Assembly: GCF_036409475.1 (NCBI RefSeq)
Contig: NZ_JAYRCK010000003.1
Span: 124,001 to 188,000, forward strand
DNA: 64,000 bases
Reading direction: 5' to 3'
Source of the DNA: Scandinavium sp036409475
GTDB lineage: Bacteria > Pseudomonadota > Gammaproteobacteria > Enterobacterales > Enterobacteriaceae
Below are positions 34,169-43,736 of this stretch, piece after piece. Position 1 is the first letter of the stretch; the number at the start of each line of letters is the position of its first letter. Both the position numbers and the translations under genes were made by a program. A model generated the notes under the pieces. That model was not told the origin of the DNA. It made no database searches and saw nothing but the letters and a program-made list of their open reading frames with translations.

Positions 34169-34924
34169 ATGAAAATTTTCGTTATAAACCTGAAAGATTC
34201 AACGCACAGACGCCTCAAAATGGAAGGCCAGCTTACTGCACTGAATCTTGAGTATGAGTTCATTGAAGCCGTTGATGGCCGCATATTGTCGGATGAAGAG
34301 ATAGCAAAACTCGCCAGAAAAACCAATTATGCATTTCTTCCTGGTGAAATTGGTTGTGCGCTTAGTCATCAAAAAATATATAAGAAAATGATTGATGAAC
34401 ATATTGAGCAAGCATTAATCCTTGAAGACGACGTTATACTTGAGAAACGTCTTGAGCAGATTCTTGCTAAAATTCAGCTACCAAAACACCAGCCTAATGT
34501 TGTGCTGTTGAGCCGAGTCAATAAATACTATAAAAAAGAAACATGCAAAATTTTTGATGCGTTCACATTAAACAAGACTCAACACGCGACCACAGCTCAT
34601 AGTTATATAATCAATAACAAAGGTGCTCAGTCGCTGCTGGAAGCGCTATTTCCAGTATGGATGGTTGCAGACAAATGGAGCTTTTTCGAAGATTTGTCTC
34701 TGCTCAATGTCCACTCAGTGGTTCCCCACCCTGTTAGCCTTTCTTCCGAGTCCAACGTTTCAACGATAAATAGCATCAAAGGAAATGATGATATCAATCG
34801 TAAAAAGAAAGAGATCTGGAACTATATTATGCAACAGCGCTCTTTTAAGGCCAAAATAAAACATAAATATCGAAGAGCTATTGTCCCTTTATTCAATACG
34901 ATCGTTAACCAGGGTAAAGGGTGA
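34169..34924 (+). CDS. family 25 glycosyltransferase (LPS galactosyltransferase type)
   Basis: A 251-residue GT25 glycosyltransferase. The N-terminus MKIFVINLKDSTHRR, FIEAVDGR (about residue 32), LPGEIGCALSHQKIYKKMI and ALILEDDVIL (metal/sugar-nucleotide EDD, about residue 88) are the family hallmarks (LpsA/Lob1-like). It probably adds a sugar to lipooligosaccharide or LPS core. It is clearly more AT-rich than its neighbours and sits directly behind tRNA-Pro, a usual place for acquired DNA. No integrase is present. E. coli has yejO here. Confidence 0.9.
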   Translation: MKIFVINLKDSTHRRLKMEGQLTALNLEYEFIEAVDGRILSDEEIAKLARKTNYAFLPGEIGCALSHQKIYKKMIDEHIEQALILEDDVILEKRLEQILAKIQLPKHQPNVVLLSRVNKYYKKETCKIFDAFTLNKTQHATTAHSYIINNKGAQSLLEALFPVWMVADKWSFFEDLSLLNVHSVVPHPVSLSSESNVSTINSIKGNDDINRKKKEIWNYIMQQRSFKAKIKHKYRRAIVPLFNTIVNQGKG

Positions 34925-35019
34925 TCGCAGGGTTAGTAAACGATCCCGGGCCTCAACTCTAGCATGAGACCCTATAACATCGTATTCTAAGCCTGCTCAT
35001 CACAAATATAAGAGGTCTT

Positions 35020-35118
35020 ATGCGTATTGGTATCGCCTTCCCTATTCTGTGTTTTATCGTTGCCGTCGCCTTTCTGGCCTGGTTTGTGATTGGCGGTTAC
35101 GCAACGCCCGGTTCCTGA
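35020..35118 (+). CDS. yoaK: YoaK-like small membrane protein (32 aa)
   Basis: The frame encodes MRIGIAFPILCFIVAVAFLA, then WFVIGGYATPGS. It is a single-helix small membrane protein very close, from memory, to E. coli YoaK. AAGAGG lies just before the ATG. A hairpin GCCCCC...GGGGGC at 35139-35156 with a pyrimidine tail follows and is likely its terminator. The function is unknown. Confidence 0.75.
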   Translation: MRIGIAFPILCFIVAVAFLAWFVIGGYATPGS

Positions 35119-35137
35119 ACCTTCGTAAGACGAAGGC

Positions 35138-35162
35138 AGCCCCCTGTTGCGGGGGCTCTCTC
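35138..35162 (+). terminator. terminator after the YoaK-like gene
   Basis: The stem AGCCCCC with a 4- to 5-base loop and GGGGGCT is followed by CTCTCCTT. Confidence 0.7.
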
Positions 35163-35182
35163 CTTCCCGCTCTTCGGCATTG

Positions 35183-35404
35183 ATGGCTTGCCCGGATGGC
35201 AAGAAAACGAAGAAATTCGTCACGGCCTATCTGGGCGACCATGCGCTGATCCGCTACACCAGCAAACTGCCGATTGTGGTCTATGCCCCGGAAAATATAG
35301 AAGTGAAATACCGTATCTGGAAAGCGGAAGAGAATGTGCAAAGCGCCGAACAGCGCTTAGGCAGCAGAAAAAAAAACCGGCAACCGGTAACACCGTTAGT
35401 TTAA
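35183..35404 (+). pseudogene. possible remnant reading frame (73 codons)
   Basis: An ATG at 35183 opens a frame (MACPDGKKTKKFVTAYLGDH, then RYTSKLPIVVYAPENIEVKY) whose codon use matches resident genes. I do not recognise the protein and there is no ribosome-binding site. The last 12 codons overlap a terminator-like sequence. It may be the tail of a deleted gene from the region that carries yejO, narP and ccm in E. coli. Confidence 0.35.
35367..35389 (-). terminator. probable mqo terminator
   Basis: On the minus strand ACCGG-TTG-CCGGT is followed by nine T, about 135 bases after the mqo stop. Confidence 0.55.
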
Positions 35405-35522
35405 GACCGAGATATCCGGGGCGACCACCGGGTTTGGCGTCCCTCCTGGAACCAAATCCCGGAGTTTCCCCTAATTCATTGGCTTAAGTGAACGGCATTA
35501 CGGCAACCGGGGTTTTTTCGTC

Positions 35523-37175
35523 TTACAGGGCAATATCTGCAACAGGCTTCAGTTCCACCAACGGTGGCGTAAATTGTGCCTGCGGAACAGGATCGGCAAC
35601 GACGTGTGTTTCATAACGCAGACCAAGCACTTCACTGGTATGCGCTAACGTCTGCTGAATCGCCTGCGGATCGCCACTCAGACGACGACCATAAGTTGGC
35701 ACCACGGCTCGCAATTTCTCCTGCCAGGCCGCAGATTTCACTTTCTCTTTAAAGACCTGTTCCATCAGTTGCAGCATGATTGGCGCAGCCGTCGAAGCGC
35801 CCGGCGATGCACCCAGCAATGCGGCAACCGTGCCTTGATCATCGCTAACCACTTCCGTGCCCAGACGCAGTACGCCGCCCTTCTCTTCGTCACGCTTGAT
35901 TATCTGCACGCGCTGACCGGCCTGCCACAAACGCCAGTCCCCTTTTTTCGCCTGCGGATAATATTCTTTCAGCGCAGCCAGGCGGTCTTTGTCTTTCTGA
36001 ATGACCTGGCCGACCAGATATTTCACCAAATCAAAATTATCCAGCCCAACGTTCAGCATCGGCAGAATGTTCGATTTGTTGGTTGAGCTGAGCAGATCCC
36101 ACAGTGAGCCATTTTTCAGGAAGCGGGTTGAGAATGTCGCAAACGGTCCAAACAACACTGCACGTTTGCCATCAATAATACGCGTGTCGATGTGCGGTAC
36201 CGACATCGGCGGCGCGCCAACAGAGGCCTGTCCGTACACTTTCGCCAGATGGTGGTTAACGACTTCCGGGTTTTCACAGACCAGGAACTGCCCACCGACC
36301 GGGAACCCTGCATACTCTTTTGCCTGCGGGATGCCCGTTTTCTGCAACAGCTTCAGTGCAGCGCCACCCGCGCCAATAAAGATAAACTTCGCGCGGATTG
36401 TCCGGCGAGCTTTGCGGTCGCTGGTGTCGGAGACCGTCACAGTCCAGCTGTTATCCGCATTACGCTTAAAGCGGCGAACCTCAGTGTTGAGTTGCAGACT
36501 GAAATTATCGTGGCTGCGCAGACCAGCAATCAGCTGGCGGGTAATTTCGCCGTAGTTGACGTCAGTGCCGACTTCAGTGCGCGTGGCGGCCACTTTTTGT
36601 TGCGGGTCGCGCCCTTCCATCACCAGCGGCGCCCACTTCTTGATTTGCCCGACATCTTCGGAATAGCGCATGCCCTGGAACAGGGAATTCTGCTGCAAGG
36701 CGGCATAGCGAGCGCGAAGGAAATTCACGTTGTCCTCGCCCCAGACAAAACTCATGTGCGGCACGGTATTGATGAAGGTCTTCGGCTGCTGGAGTACGCC
36801 GCGTGTTACCTGGTGCGCCCAGAACTGACGCGAGATCTGGAAGGCTTCGTTGATCTCAATGGCTTTGTCGATACTGATTGAACCGTCCGCTTTTTGCGGC
36901 GTGTAGTTCAGCTCCATCAGGGCGGCATGACCGGTTCCGGCATTGTTCCAGCCGTTCGAGCTCTCCTCGGCGACGCTGTCCATTTGCTCAACCATAGTAA
37001 TAGACCAGTCTGGTTCCAGTTCCTGAAGCCAGGTTCCCAGCGTGGCGCTCATGATGCCGCCGCCAATCAACAATACATCCGTCTGATGCTCGTTACGGGA
37101 GTTGGTGTGTGTTGCCAGAGGTTCGGCATGCAAACCAACCGCCTGTGAGCGACGTACGGCCATTTTTTTCTTCAT
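35523..37175 (-). CDS. mqo: malate:quinone oxidoreductase
   Basis: A 550-residue FAD-dependent membrane-associated enzyme oxidising malate to oxaloacetate and passing electrons to quinone. The dinucleotide-binding motif DVLLIGGGIMSATLGTWLQ begins near residue 33. SSNGWNNAGTGHAALMELNYTP, FINTVPHMSFVWGEDN and GGVLRLGTEVVSDDQGT are Mqo signatures. The ATG at 37175 (MKKKMAVRRSQAVGL) matches the family start with AGAAGGC ahead; the frame extends upstream to 37247 without support. Confidence 0.96.
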   Translation of the reverse strand: MKKKMAVRRSQAVGLHAEPLATHTNSRNEHQTDVLLIGGGIMSATLGTWLQELEPDWSITMVEQMDSVAEESSNGWNNAGTGHAALMELNYTPQKADGSISIDKAIEINEAFQISRQFWAHQVTRGVLQQPKTFINTVPHMSFVWGEDNVNFLRARYAALQQNSLFQGMRYSEDVGQIKKWAPLVMEGRDPQQKVAATRTEVGTDVNYGEITRQLIAGLRSHDNFSLQLNTEVRRFKRNADNSWTVTVSDTSDRKARRTIRAKFIFIGAGGAALKLLQKTGIPQAKEYAGFPVGGQFLVCENPEVVNHHLAKVYGQASVGAPPMSVPHIDTRIIDGKRAVLFGPFATFSTRFLKNGSLWDLLSSTNKSNILPMLNVGLDNFDLVKYLVGQVIQKDKDRLAALKEYYPQAKKGDWRLWQAGQRVQIIKRDEEKGGVLRLGTEVVSDDQGTVAALLGASPGASTAAPIMLQLMEQVFKEKVKSAAWQEKLRAVVPTYGRRLSGDPQAIQQTLAHTSEVLGLRYETHVVADPVPQAQFTPPLVELKPVADIAL

Positions 37176-37447
37176 CGCAATGAGCCTTCTGTACTCGCGT
37201 TTTTGTTTAGCGCAGGTGAAACGATTCGGGGGAATCCACGTTAGCACTGACGATGAAAGATTTAAATATTGTTTAAAATTTAAGTTCTGTTTTGAGATCT
37301 GTTATAAAAATGTTTAATAAATGTGGCGGTCAAATGAGTATTGGTACTGGCGAAGTGTGACGCAACGCGGTAATATCGCCCGTTTTGTGATGCACCGCAC
37401 ATCGGGCATCTTATGTAAAACCAACTTTCCATAACCCTACATTTTCC

Positions 37448-38695
37448 ATGCCTGTAACCTCTGAATCATTGACTGCTGCTGAACAAAGCGCGATACGAAC
37501 CGTCGTACGCTCGCCTGCGCTGATGCTGCGCGAATCCCTGGCAGGCGTGATCACAGCCCTGGCGCTGATCCCTGAAGTTATCTCTTTCTCTGTGATTGCG
37601 GGCGTTGACCCTAAAGTCAGCCTGATTGCTTCCGTGGTGCTGTGTCTGGCGATGTCCGTGTTAGGTGGCCGTCCTGCGATGGTCACGGCAGCGGCAGGTT
37701 CGGTTGCTCTGGTGATTGGGCCAATGGTGCATCAGCACGGCGTGGGCTACATTCTGCCTGCGGTGGTGATGGCGGGTATCATTCAGATTTTGTTTGGCGT
37801 GATGGGCATGGCCCGGCTGATGCGCTTCATCCCACAAGCCGTGATGACCGGTTTTGTGAATGCGCTGGGCATCCTGATTTTCTTTGCTCAGGTTCCCCAC
37901 TTCTGGAGCAAAAATCCCTGGGTGCTGGCGCTGTTCGCCGCCACCCTGGTTATTGTGTTGTTCGCCCCGCGCGTCGTCAAAAGCCTTCCTTCCCCTCTCA
38001 TCGCCATTGTTCTGTTGACGCTCTTTACGGTGTTCAGCGGTCAGCTGTTGCCGACAGTCGGCGACGAAGGCTCGATGTCCGGCGGTCTGCCCGGTTTGAC
38101 CGAATTGCTGGTGCCATTGAATTTGCAAACGCTGCAAATCATCTGGCCTTGCGCGCTGAGCATCGCTTTCGTCGGCCTGATGGAATCGCTGCTGACAGCA
38201 AAACTGGTGGATGATTTAACGGTTACGCCTTCCAATAAAGCGCGTGAAAGCGCCGGGCTGGGGATTGCCAATATTCTGGCCGGATTCTACGGCGGCATCG
38301 CCGGATGCGCGATGATCGGCCAGACGATTGTGAATGTTGAGATGGGCAAAGGCCGCAGTCGTCTTTCGACGCTGGTTGCTGGCCTGGTGCTGTTAGTGCT
38401 GGTGACGGGCCTGAGTGAAGTAATGGCCAACATCCCGATGGCGGTACTGGCAGGCATTATGGTGATTGTGGCGGTAAAAACTTTTAGCTGGCACAGCATT
38501 CAGCCCGCTGCACTGAAACAGACACCATGGTCCGTGACAGTAGTGATGGTCGCCACTGTCGTCGCCACCGTCAGCACCGGAAATCTTGCCGTTGGCGTGC
38601 TGGCAGGCATTGTGATCCTGGCGCTGATCCCAGCCCGCATTCGCAAGTTACATTCGCTTAAAGCAGAAACACCGTCGCCAGACCCAGAAAAATAA
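37448..38695 (+). CDS. SulP-family anion transporter without STAS domain
   Basis: A 415-residue membrane protein with the sulfate-permease core: VITALALIPEVISFSVIAGVDP near residue 38, PQAVMTGFVNALGILIFFAQVP and IAFVGLMESLLTAKLVDDLT. The C-terminal STAS domain of classical SulP/DauA proteins is absent; the chain ends shortly after the last helix (RIRKLHSLKAE). The substrate (sulfate, bicarbonate or dicarboxylate) cannot be told. The ribosome-binding site is weak. It is convergent with and slightly overlaps mgtE. Confidence 0.9.
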   Translation: MPVTSESLTAAEQSAIRTVVRSPALMLRESLAGVITALALIPEVISFSVIAGVDPKVSLIASVVLCLAMSVLGGRPAMVTAAAGSVALVIGPMVHQHGVGYILPAVVMAGIIQILFGVMGMARLMRFIPQAVMTGFVNALGILIFFAQVPHFWSKNPWVLALFAATLVIVLFAPRVVKSLPSPLIAIVLLTLFTVFSGQLLPTVGDEGSMSGGLPGLTELLVPLNLQTLQIIWPCALSIAFVGLMESLLTAKLVDDLTVTPSNKARESAGLGIANILAGFYGGIAGCAMIGQTIVNVEMGKGRSRLSTLVAGLVLLVLVTGLSEVMANIPMAVLAGIMVIVAVKTFSWHSIQPAALKQTPWSVTVVMVATVVATVSTGNLAVGVLAGIVILALIPARIRKLHSLKAETPSPDPEK

Positions 38696-40094
38696 AGAAG
38701 CCGCCGGTGTCGGTGATCGCCGTGATCATCACGCTGGAACCGACCGCCGGATCGCGCCCCAGTTTAGTCATGATCATCGGGATCAGAACGCCCATCATTG
38801 AGGCCACCAGCAGGTTAAGGACCATCGCCAGCATCATTACGCCACCGAGCTGCGGATCGTCATACAGCCACCAGGTTACGCCGCCCATAATCCCGCCCCA
38901 CACCAGGCCGTTGATCAGCGCTACCCCCATTTCACGCAGGATCAGAAACGAGAAGTTGCCGGGCTGAATATGCTGTAACGCCAGCGCACGCACAATCATC
39001 GTGATGGTCTGGTTGCCGGTATTACCGCCAATTCCGGCGACAATCGGCATCAGCGAGGCCAGCGCCACCAACTGCGAAATAGTGTGTTCAAAACCATCAA
39101 TGACACGTGAAGCGATAAAAGCCGTGCACAGGTTGATAGCCAGCCACGCCCAGCGCGTTTTCACGGCTTTGCTGACCGGGGCGAAGACGTCTTCATCGTT
39201 GCTCAAACCGCTCATCTGACGAATATCGTTATCCGTCTCTTCGTAGACCACATCAACGATCTCATCGATGGTCAGACGTCCCAGCAGTTTGCCTTCAGCA
39301 TCGATGACCGCCGCACTCAGCAGGTTGTCACGCTCAAACGTCCGGGCAACTTTTTCTGAGTCCTCTTCAGGGTGAAACGTCACAGGCTCTGCTTCCATCA
39401 CGTCATGCACACGCCGCTGCGCCGGGTTGAGCAGAATGGTTTGCAGCTCCAGTTCACCCAGCAGCTTTTTGTCGCGGGTCATGACGAACAGTTTGTCGGT
39501 GTTCTCAGGCATCTTCCCCAACCGACGCAGATAGCGCTGCACCGCGCCCAGCGTCACATCCGGCCGAATGGTGATGACCTCGAATTCCATGATCGCCCCG
39601 ACGCTGTCGTGGGCATAATTCATCACCTGCCGTACGCGCGCACGTTCTTCCGCAGGCAATGTGGCTAATAAGCGTCCGGTCAGGTTACGTGGAAGGTGTT
39701 GAACCAGATAAATTTTTTCATCGATATCCAGGCTTTCGAGCGCATCAAGCAGCGCCTTGTCGCTCATGCCCTCAATCAAGTCTTCATAGACGCTTTCGGA
39801 AGCTTCAAGCAGCACGTTCCCACGCTTGCTGTCGTCCACCAGCCCCCACAGTGCATGGCGCTCATCCGAGGGAAGCGCTTCGAGGGTATCCGCCAGATCA
39901 GGCGCAGGCAGGTGAGCAACCAACGCCCCCACTTCAGCAATATCGTCTGCCAGCCGGCCTTCGTCATACTGCTCCGCAAGCGTCAATTTGTTGGACAAGG
40001 CCGAGGTGATGGCTTTGTCCGTCGTCAGAAGCCAGATAAGGCGAGCACGTTCCTGGTCACGCACTCGGGCGCTGTTTTTATGAAAGACGGACAT
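38658..40094 (-). CDS. mgtE: magnesium transporter MgtE
   Basis: A 478-residue MgtE. An N-terminal helical superhelix domain (about 20-140), two CBS domains (about 140-265; YDHSVGAIMEF-like start, VITIRPDVTLGAV) and five C-terminal membrane helices with the Mg2+ selectivity region (MPIVAGIGGNTGNQTITMIVRAL) are visible. The ATG at 40094 (MSVFHKNSARVRDQERARL) has AAGGA upstream. No M-box-like leader is evident. Its 3' end overlaps the SulP gene by 38 bases. Confidence 0.94.
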   Translation of the reverse strand: MSVFHKNSARVRDQERARLIWLLTTDKAITSALSNKLTLAEQYDEGRLADDIAEVGALVAHLPAPDLADTLEALPSDERHALWGLVDDSKRGNVLLEASESVYEDLIEGMSDKALLDALESLDIDEKIYLVQHLPRNLTGRLLATLPAEERARVRQVMNYAHDSVGAIMEFEVITIRPDVTLGAVQRYLRRLGKMPENTDKLFVMTRDKKLLGELELQTILLNPAQRRVHDVMEAEPVTFHPEEDSEKVARTFERDNLLSAAVIDAEGKLLGRLTIDEIVDVVYEETDNDIRQMSGLSNDEDVFAPVSKAVKTRWAWLAINLCTAFIASRVIDGFEHTISQLVALASLMPIVAGIGGNTGNQTITMIVRALALQHIQPGNFSFLILREMGVALINGLVWGGIMGGVTWWLYDDPQLGGVMMLAMVLNLLVASMMGVLIPMIMTKLGRDPAVGSSVMITAITDTGGFFIFLGLATVFLL

Positions 40095-40202
40095 CGATGG
40101 GCGATCCTTGAACTGAAGAGGCGGTTTTCCAGCCTCTAAGCATAGCGCGAGTGAATGTAAAAAATAATAAACAACGGGCGGGAGTGGTGAAAAAGAGAGC
40201 AA

Positions 40203-40228
40203 ACGCCCCATTACCGGGGCGTCTGGTG
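40203..40228 (-). terminator. yojI terminator
   Basis: The stem ACGCCCC...GGGGCGT lies at 40203-40222, just behind the yojI stop region, with a T-rich stretch further along the minus strand. Confidence 0.6.
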
Positions 40229-41872
40229 TTACGCAGTACGAGACACCGCATCGCGAGAAGCGGCATCTCGCTCTTCGCCAGTCAGCTCGCTAAGCTTGCC
40301 GTTACGCATTTCCAGCAGGCGATCGGCGTGGATGAAATAGTGATCGTCATGGCTGATAGCAAAAATGGTTTTGCCCATCTGTTGCATCAACGGCAGCAAG
40401 ACCTGATAAAACTCGCGACGGAAATGCGGGTCCTGATCGGCGGCCCATTCATCCAGCAGAATGATATCTCGCTCCTCGGCCAGAGCCAGCAGCAGCGCGA
40501 CGCGCTTTTTCTGCCCTTTAGACAGTTTAAGATCGAGGATTTTGCCGTTCTCAAGCTTCAGCTTGTGCCCCATCTTTAGCTGTTCCAGCCACTTTTCCAC
40601 CAGCTGCGGATCGGCCTGCTGCCCTTCTTGCCCCAGAAGTTGATCAAACAGCCAGGGGTCGGTAAACACCGCGGAGAACAGCTTGCGGTAATCTTCCGGT
40701 TTGTCGGCGACCAGCGGTTGACCATCCAGCAGGATTTGGCCGGAAACAGGCTGGTAAAGCCCGGTTAGCAGCATCGCCAGGGTGGATTTCCCGCTGCCGT
40801 TGCCGCCGATCAGAAACACCAGTTCCCCGCGATTCAGCGTCAGGTTGACAGGCCCAATGGCAAAGGTGTTGTCCTGATAATGGAAGGCTACTTCGCGCAA
40901 CTCCAGCGTCTTCCAGTCAGGATGCGCTTGAGGTTTAGGAAATGCTTCGCGATAAGGGGCAAGTGAAAACTTATTGAGCTTATTAAACGCGACCTGCGCA
41001 CTGAGCAGGGTCGGCAATGCGCCAACAGCCGAAAGCAATGGCGTGCGCAGGAACAACAGTGTTAGGGAATACGTTGCCGCCACAGCAGTATCTGCCCAAC
41101 CCAGGCCGTTCGCCATCCAGAACACCAGACCAATGGCGCCCAGCATCATAATATTCGACCAGTTAACCGCGCTGAGGTGGAAGGTATCGGCCCGAATAAT
41201 ATGGTGGCGATACTCTTTGGCATCCGGAATATAGAGGTTATTGAAGATATGCTCGGCACGCTCGCGGTTCAGCGTCAGCTCTTTGCGCCCTTCCAGTACG
41301 GTCTGGTAGTCGTTATACAGCTTGTCTTCCGTTTCGCGCAGCGTCGCCATGTGTTTATACACTCGCGCCACCAGCACGAAACCGCCCCAGATGGTCAGCA
41401 CCATCCACAGCGCGGTGATCACCAGCATTTTCCCTGACAGGAAAAACAGGTACGCCGCAGAGCCGAACGTCAGGATAATCCCCTGAACCAGTTCCGGTAA
41501 GCGCACGAACGCAATGGTGATGTTTCGCACGTCGCTGGTTAGCCCGGCCAGCAGCGCTGCACTGCCCAGTTTTTCCACACGCTCAATTTGGGTATCAAGA
41601 ATTCGTTTGATGAATTCGCTGCGCAGGCGATACACAAAATGGTGGCCCAGCACGGTTAAGGCCAGCTGCGAGCCAAGCGTGACCGCCATCAGCAGCAGCA
41701 ATAGCCCGAGGAATTCTGGCAGAACCACAATTGACGCATCGACACTTTCAATCAGGCGCACATTGATGAAGGCAATCAGGCCGATACCCAGCGCCGCGCT
41801 CAGCAGGCTTAACAGCATGACGGCAATAAACGGCCAGCGATACTGACGCCAGACCAGAAGAAGAAGCTGCAT
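40229..41872 (-). CDS. yojI: ABC exporter YojI (microcin J25 efflux)
   Basis: A 547-residue half-transporter with an N-terminal six-helix membrane domain (about 1-310) and an ABC ATPase domain. Walker A is GGNGSGKST, the signature region LKLSKGQKKRVALLLALAE and Walker B IILLDEWAADQDP. E. coli YojI exports microcin J25 with TolC. The ATG at 41872 (MQLLLLVWRQYRWP) matches the family start. It follows alkB on the same strand. Confidence 0.95.
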   Translation of the reverse strand: MQLLLLVWRQYRWPFIAVMLLSLLSAALGIGLIAFINVRLIESVDASIVVLPEFLGLLLLLMAVTLGSQLALTVLGHHFVYRLRSEFIKRILDTQIERVEKLGSAALLAGLTSDVRNITIAFVRLPELVQGIILTFGSAAYLFFLSGKMLVITALWMVLTIWGGFVLVARVYKHMATLRETEDKLYNDYQTVLEGRKELTLNRERAEHIFNNLYIPDAKEYRHHIIRADTFHLSAVNWSNIMMLGAIGLVFWMANGLGWADTAVAATYSLTLLFLRTPLLSAVGALPTLLSAQVAFNKLNKFSLAPYREAFPKPQAHPDWKTLELREVAFHYQDNTFAIGPVNLTLNRGELVFLIGGNGSGKSTLAMLLTGLYQPVSGQILLDGQPLVADKPEDYRKLFSAVFTDPWLFDQLLGQEGQQADPQLVEKWLEQLKMGHKLKLENGKILDLKLSKGQKKRVALLLALAEERDIILLDEWAADQDPHFRREFYQVLLPLMQQMGKTIFAISHDDHYFIHADRLLEMRNGKLSELTGEERDAASRDAVSRTA

Positions 41873-41958
41873 AGAAAAATCCCGGACAAGCAAAAACAGC
41901 CAGCAGTTTAAACGGCTCTCGCGCTACATCAAGAATAATTCTTATTTTTATTGCTGTT

Positions 41959-42597
41959 TCAGGTATGGCGGAAAGTGAGGTTGTAACGCAGGTTGCCAGT
42001 GGCTGGATGATGTCCGTCTTTAAGCGGCTGGATCCCGTGATAAAACAGGCGCGACGCCCCGCCCCAGACCACCACATCGCCATGTTCCAGCAGCACGCGC
42101 ATCAGCGGATCGTTACGTTTTAACCCGCCAAACTGAAATACGGCTGGCAATCCCAGCGACACAGAAACAATCGGCGCTCTCAGCTCTTTTTCATCTTTAT
42201 CCTGATGCAGTGAGAGCTTTGCGCCAGGCGCGTAGCGGTTGATAAGACAGGCATCAGGCTGGAAATCGGGATAGCCCGCTTCCCTCGCACAGTCGAGCGC
42301 CAGCGTTCTGAACGCCGAAGGCATGGCTGGCCAGTGCTGACGTGTTTGGGGATCGACTGGTGCATACAGATACCCATGTCTGTCAGTTGTCCAGCCCACG
42401 TCGCCACAGTTGGTCATCGCCACCGACATGGTGTAGCCACCGGGAGTCACCATTTGTCGAAACGGTGAGCGTGCCGCCACCTCTTCTATTCCTTCTAGCA
42501 ATTCCGCGACGCAGGCCAGCGCCCGGCGACGCAAAATCACGGCACCAGGCGCTAAGGGTTCCTGCCAGGGAGGCGTATCGGCAAATAAATCCAGCAT
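41959..42597 (-). CDS. alkB: alpha-ketoglutarate-dependent DNA dealkylase AlkB
   Basis: A 212-residue Fe(II)/2-oxoglutarate dioxygenase that removes methyl groups from 1-methyladenine and 3-methylcytosine. The HxD iron motif is in SLHQDKDEKE, with the distal His and the 2-oxoglutarate Arg in FYHGIQPLKDGHHPATGNLRYNLTFR-type C-terminus. It starts two bases after the ada stop, so it is in the ada operon and induced with it. Confidence 0.97.
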   Translation of the reverse strand: MLDLFADTPPWQEPLAPGAVILRRRALACVAELLEGIEEVAARSPFRQMVTPGGYTMSVAMTNCGDVGWTTDRHGYLYAPVDPQTRQHWPAMPSAFRTLALDCAREAGYPDFQPDACLINRYAPGAKLSLHQDKDEKELRAPIVSVSLGLPAVFQFGGLKRNDPLMRVLLEHGDVVVWGGASRLFYHGIQPLKDGHHPATGNLRYNLTFRHT

Positions 42598-42599
42598 GG

Positions 42600-43661
42600 T
42601 TAACGGCCCTGCTCTTTTTCACGACGCAGAAGTTCTGCTTTGCGCGCTTCGCCCCAACGATATCCCGACAGCGCCCCGCTCTGACGAACAACCCGATGGC
42701 ACGGAATAAGCAGCGCCAGTCGGTTTGCGCCACAAGCATTAGCAACCGCGCGAACCTCGTTCGGTTTCCCGATACTTTGAGCCACTTGCTGGTAGCTGCG
42801 CGTTTCGCCAACGGGAATCGCTCTGAGCGCTTGCCAGACCTGCTGTTGAAAAGCGGTACCGCGAATATCCAGAGGAAGATCGACCGACACATGTTGGCCA
42901 TCCAGTAACGCGATCACCGTTGCCACGCGCTGGCGAAACGTCTGGTCAGCTTCTTCACGTTGGGCATTCGGGAACATTTGCTCCAGTTCGGCGATAAGGA
43001 TTTCGTCACTGTCTCCAGGCAACACAGCGCAAATGCCTCGCTCGCTTTCCGCCACCAGACAACGCCCTAGCAGACAGGATTGCAGCGTGTAGCGCACGCT
43101 GAGCGCGTTGCCGCCCTCGCGATACTGGCGGGGCGTCATACCGAGCGTGCTGTCTGCCTGGCGATAAAAGCTGCTGCTGGTTGGGAATCCTGCAGCCATC
43201 ACCGCATCGGTAACGGTTTCACTGACTTTCAGAGATTCGCGCAGTTTCTTCGCACGCCAGGCTTGCTGCCATGCACGAGGCGTCATGCCTGTGACGGATT
43301 TGAACATGCGATGGAAATGAAAGGCGCTGACGGCGACTTCACGTGCCAGCTCATCCAGGGTCAGCGTGGTTTCTTGTTCCAGCAAACGGCAGGCCTGCGC
43401 CACTTTTTCAATGCGCTGCTGTTGCGGGTCGGCTTTGTCTGGCTGACAGCGTTTGCAGGGGCGAAAGCCCGCTTCCTGCGCAGCGCTGGCATCACTGAAG
43501 AACTGAACATTCTGGCGCAGCGCATGCCGCGCCCGGCAGGATGGGCGACAATAAATGCCGGTGGTCTGCACCGCAAACACGAAGTGACCATCGGCATTGT
43601 GATCTCTTTCCAGCACGGACTGCCAGCGGATCTCGTCATTAGGGGTGGCATTACGTTTCAT
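42600..43661 (-). CDS. ada: bifunctional methyltransferase/transcription activator Ada
   Basis: A 353-residue Ada. The N-terminal zinc domain has Cys38, Cys42, Cys69 and Cys72 (GIYCRPSC, CKRC); Cys38 accepts a methyl from phosphotriesters and turns the protein into an activator. An AraC-type HTH domain follows (residues 85-180). The C-terminal O6-methylguanine methyltransferase has the acceptor Cys in IPCHRVV. It heads ada-alkB. Confidence 0.97.
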   Translation of the reverse strand: MKRNATPNDEIRWQSVLERDHNADGHFVFAVQTTGIYCRPSCRARHALRQNVQFFSDASAAQEAGFRPCKRCQPDKADPQQQRIEKVAQACRLLEQETTLTLDELAREVAVSAFHFHRMFKSVTGMTPRAWQQAWRAKKLRESLKVSETVTDAVMAAGFPTSSSFYRQADSTLGMTPRQYREGGNALSVRYTLQSCLLGRCLVAESERGICAVLPGDSDEILIAELEQMFPNAQREEADQTFRQRVATVIALLDGQHVSVDLPLDIRGTAFQQQVWQALRAIPVGETRSYQQVAQSIGKPNEVRAVANACGANRLALLIPCHRVVRQSGALSGYRWGEARKAELLRREKEQGR

Positions 43662-43736
43662 AAATACTCCGACTCCTTACAAGGGTAGCCTGAGTCTGGC
43701 GCAGGCGGCAGAGAAAAAAACCGCCATTCTTGCTTT

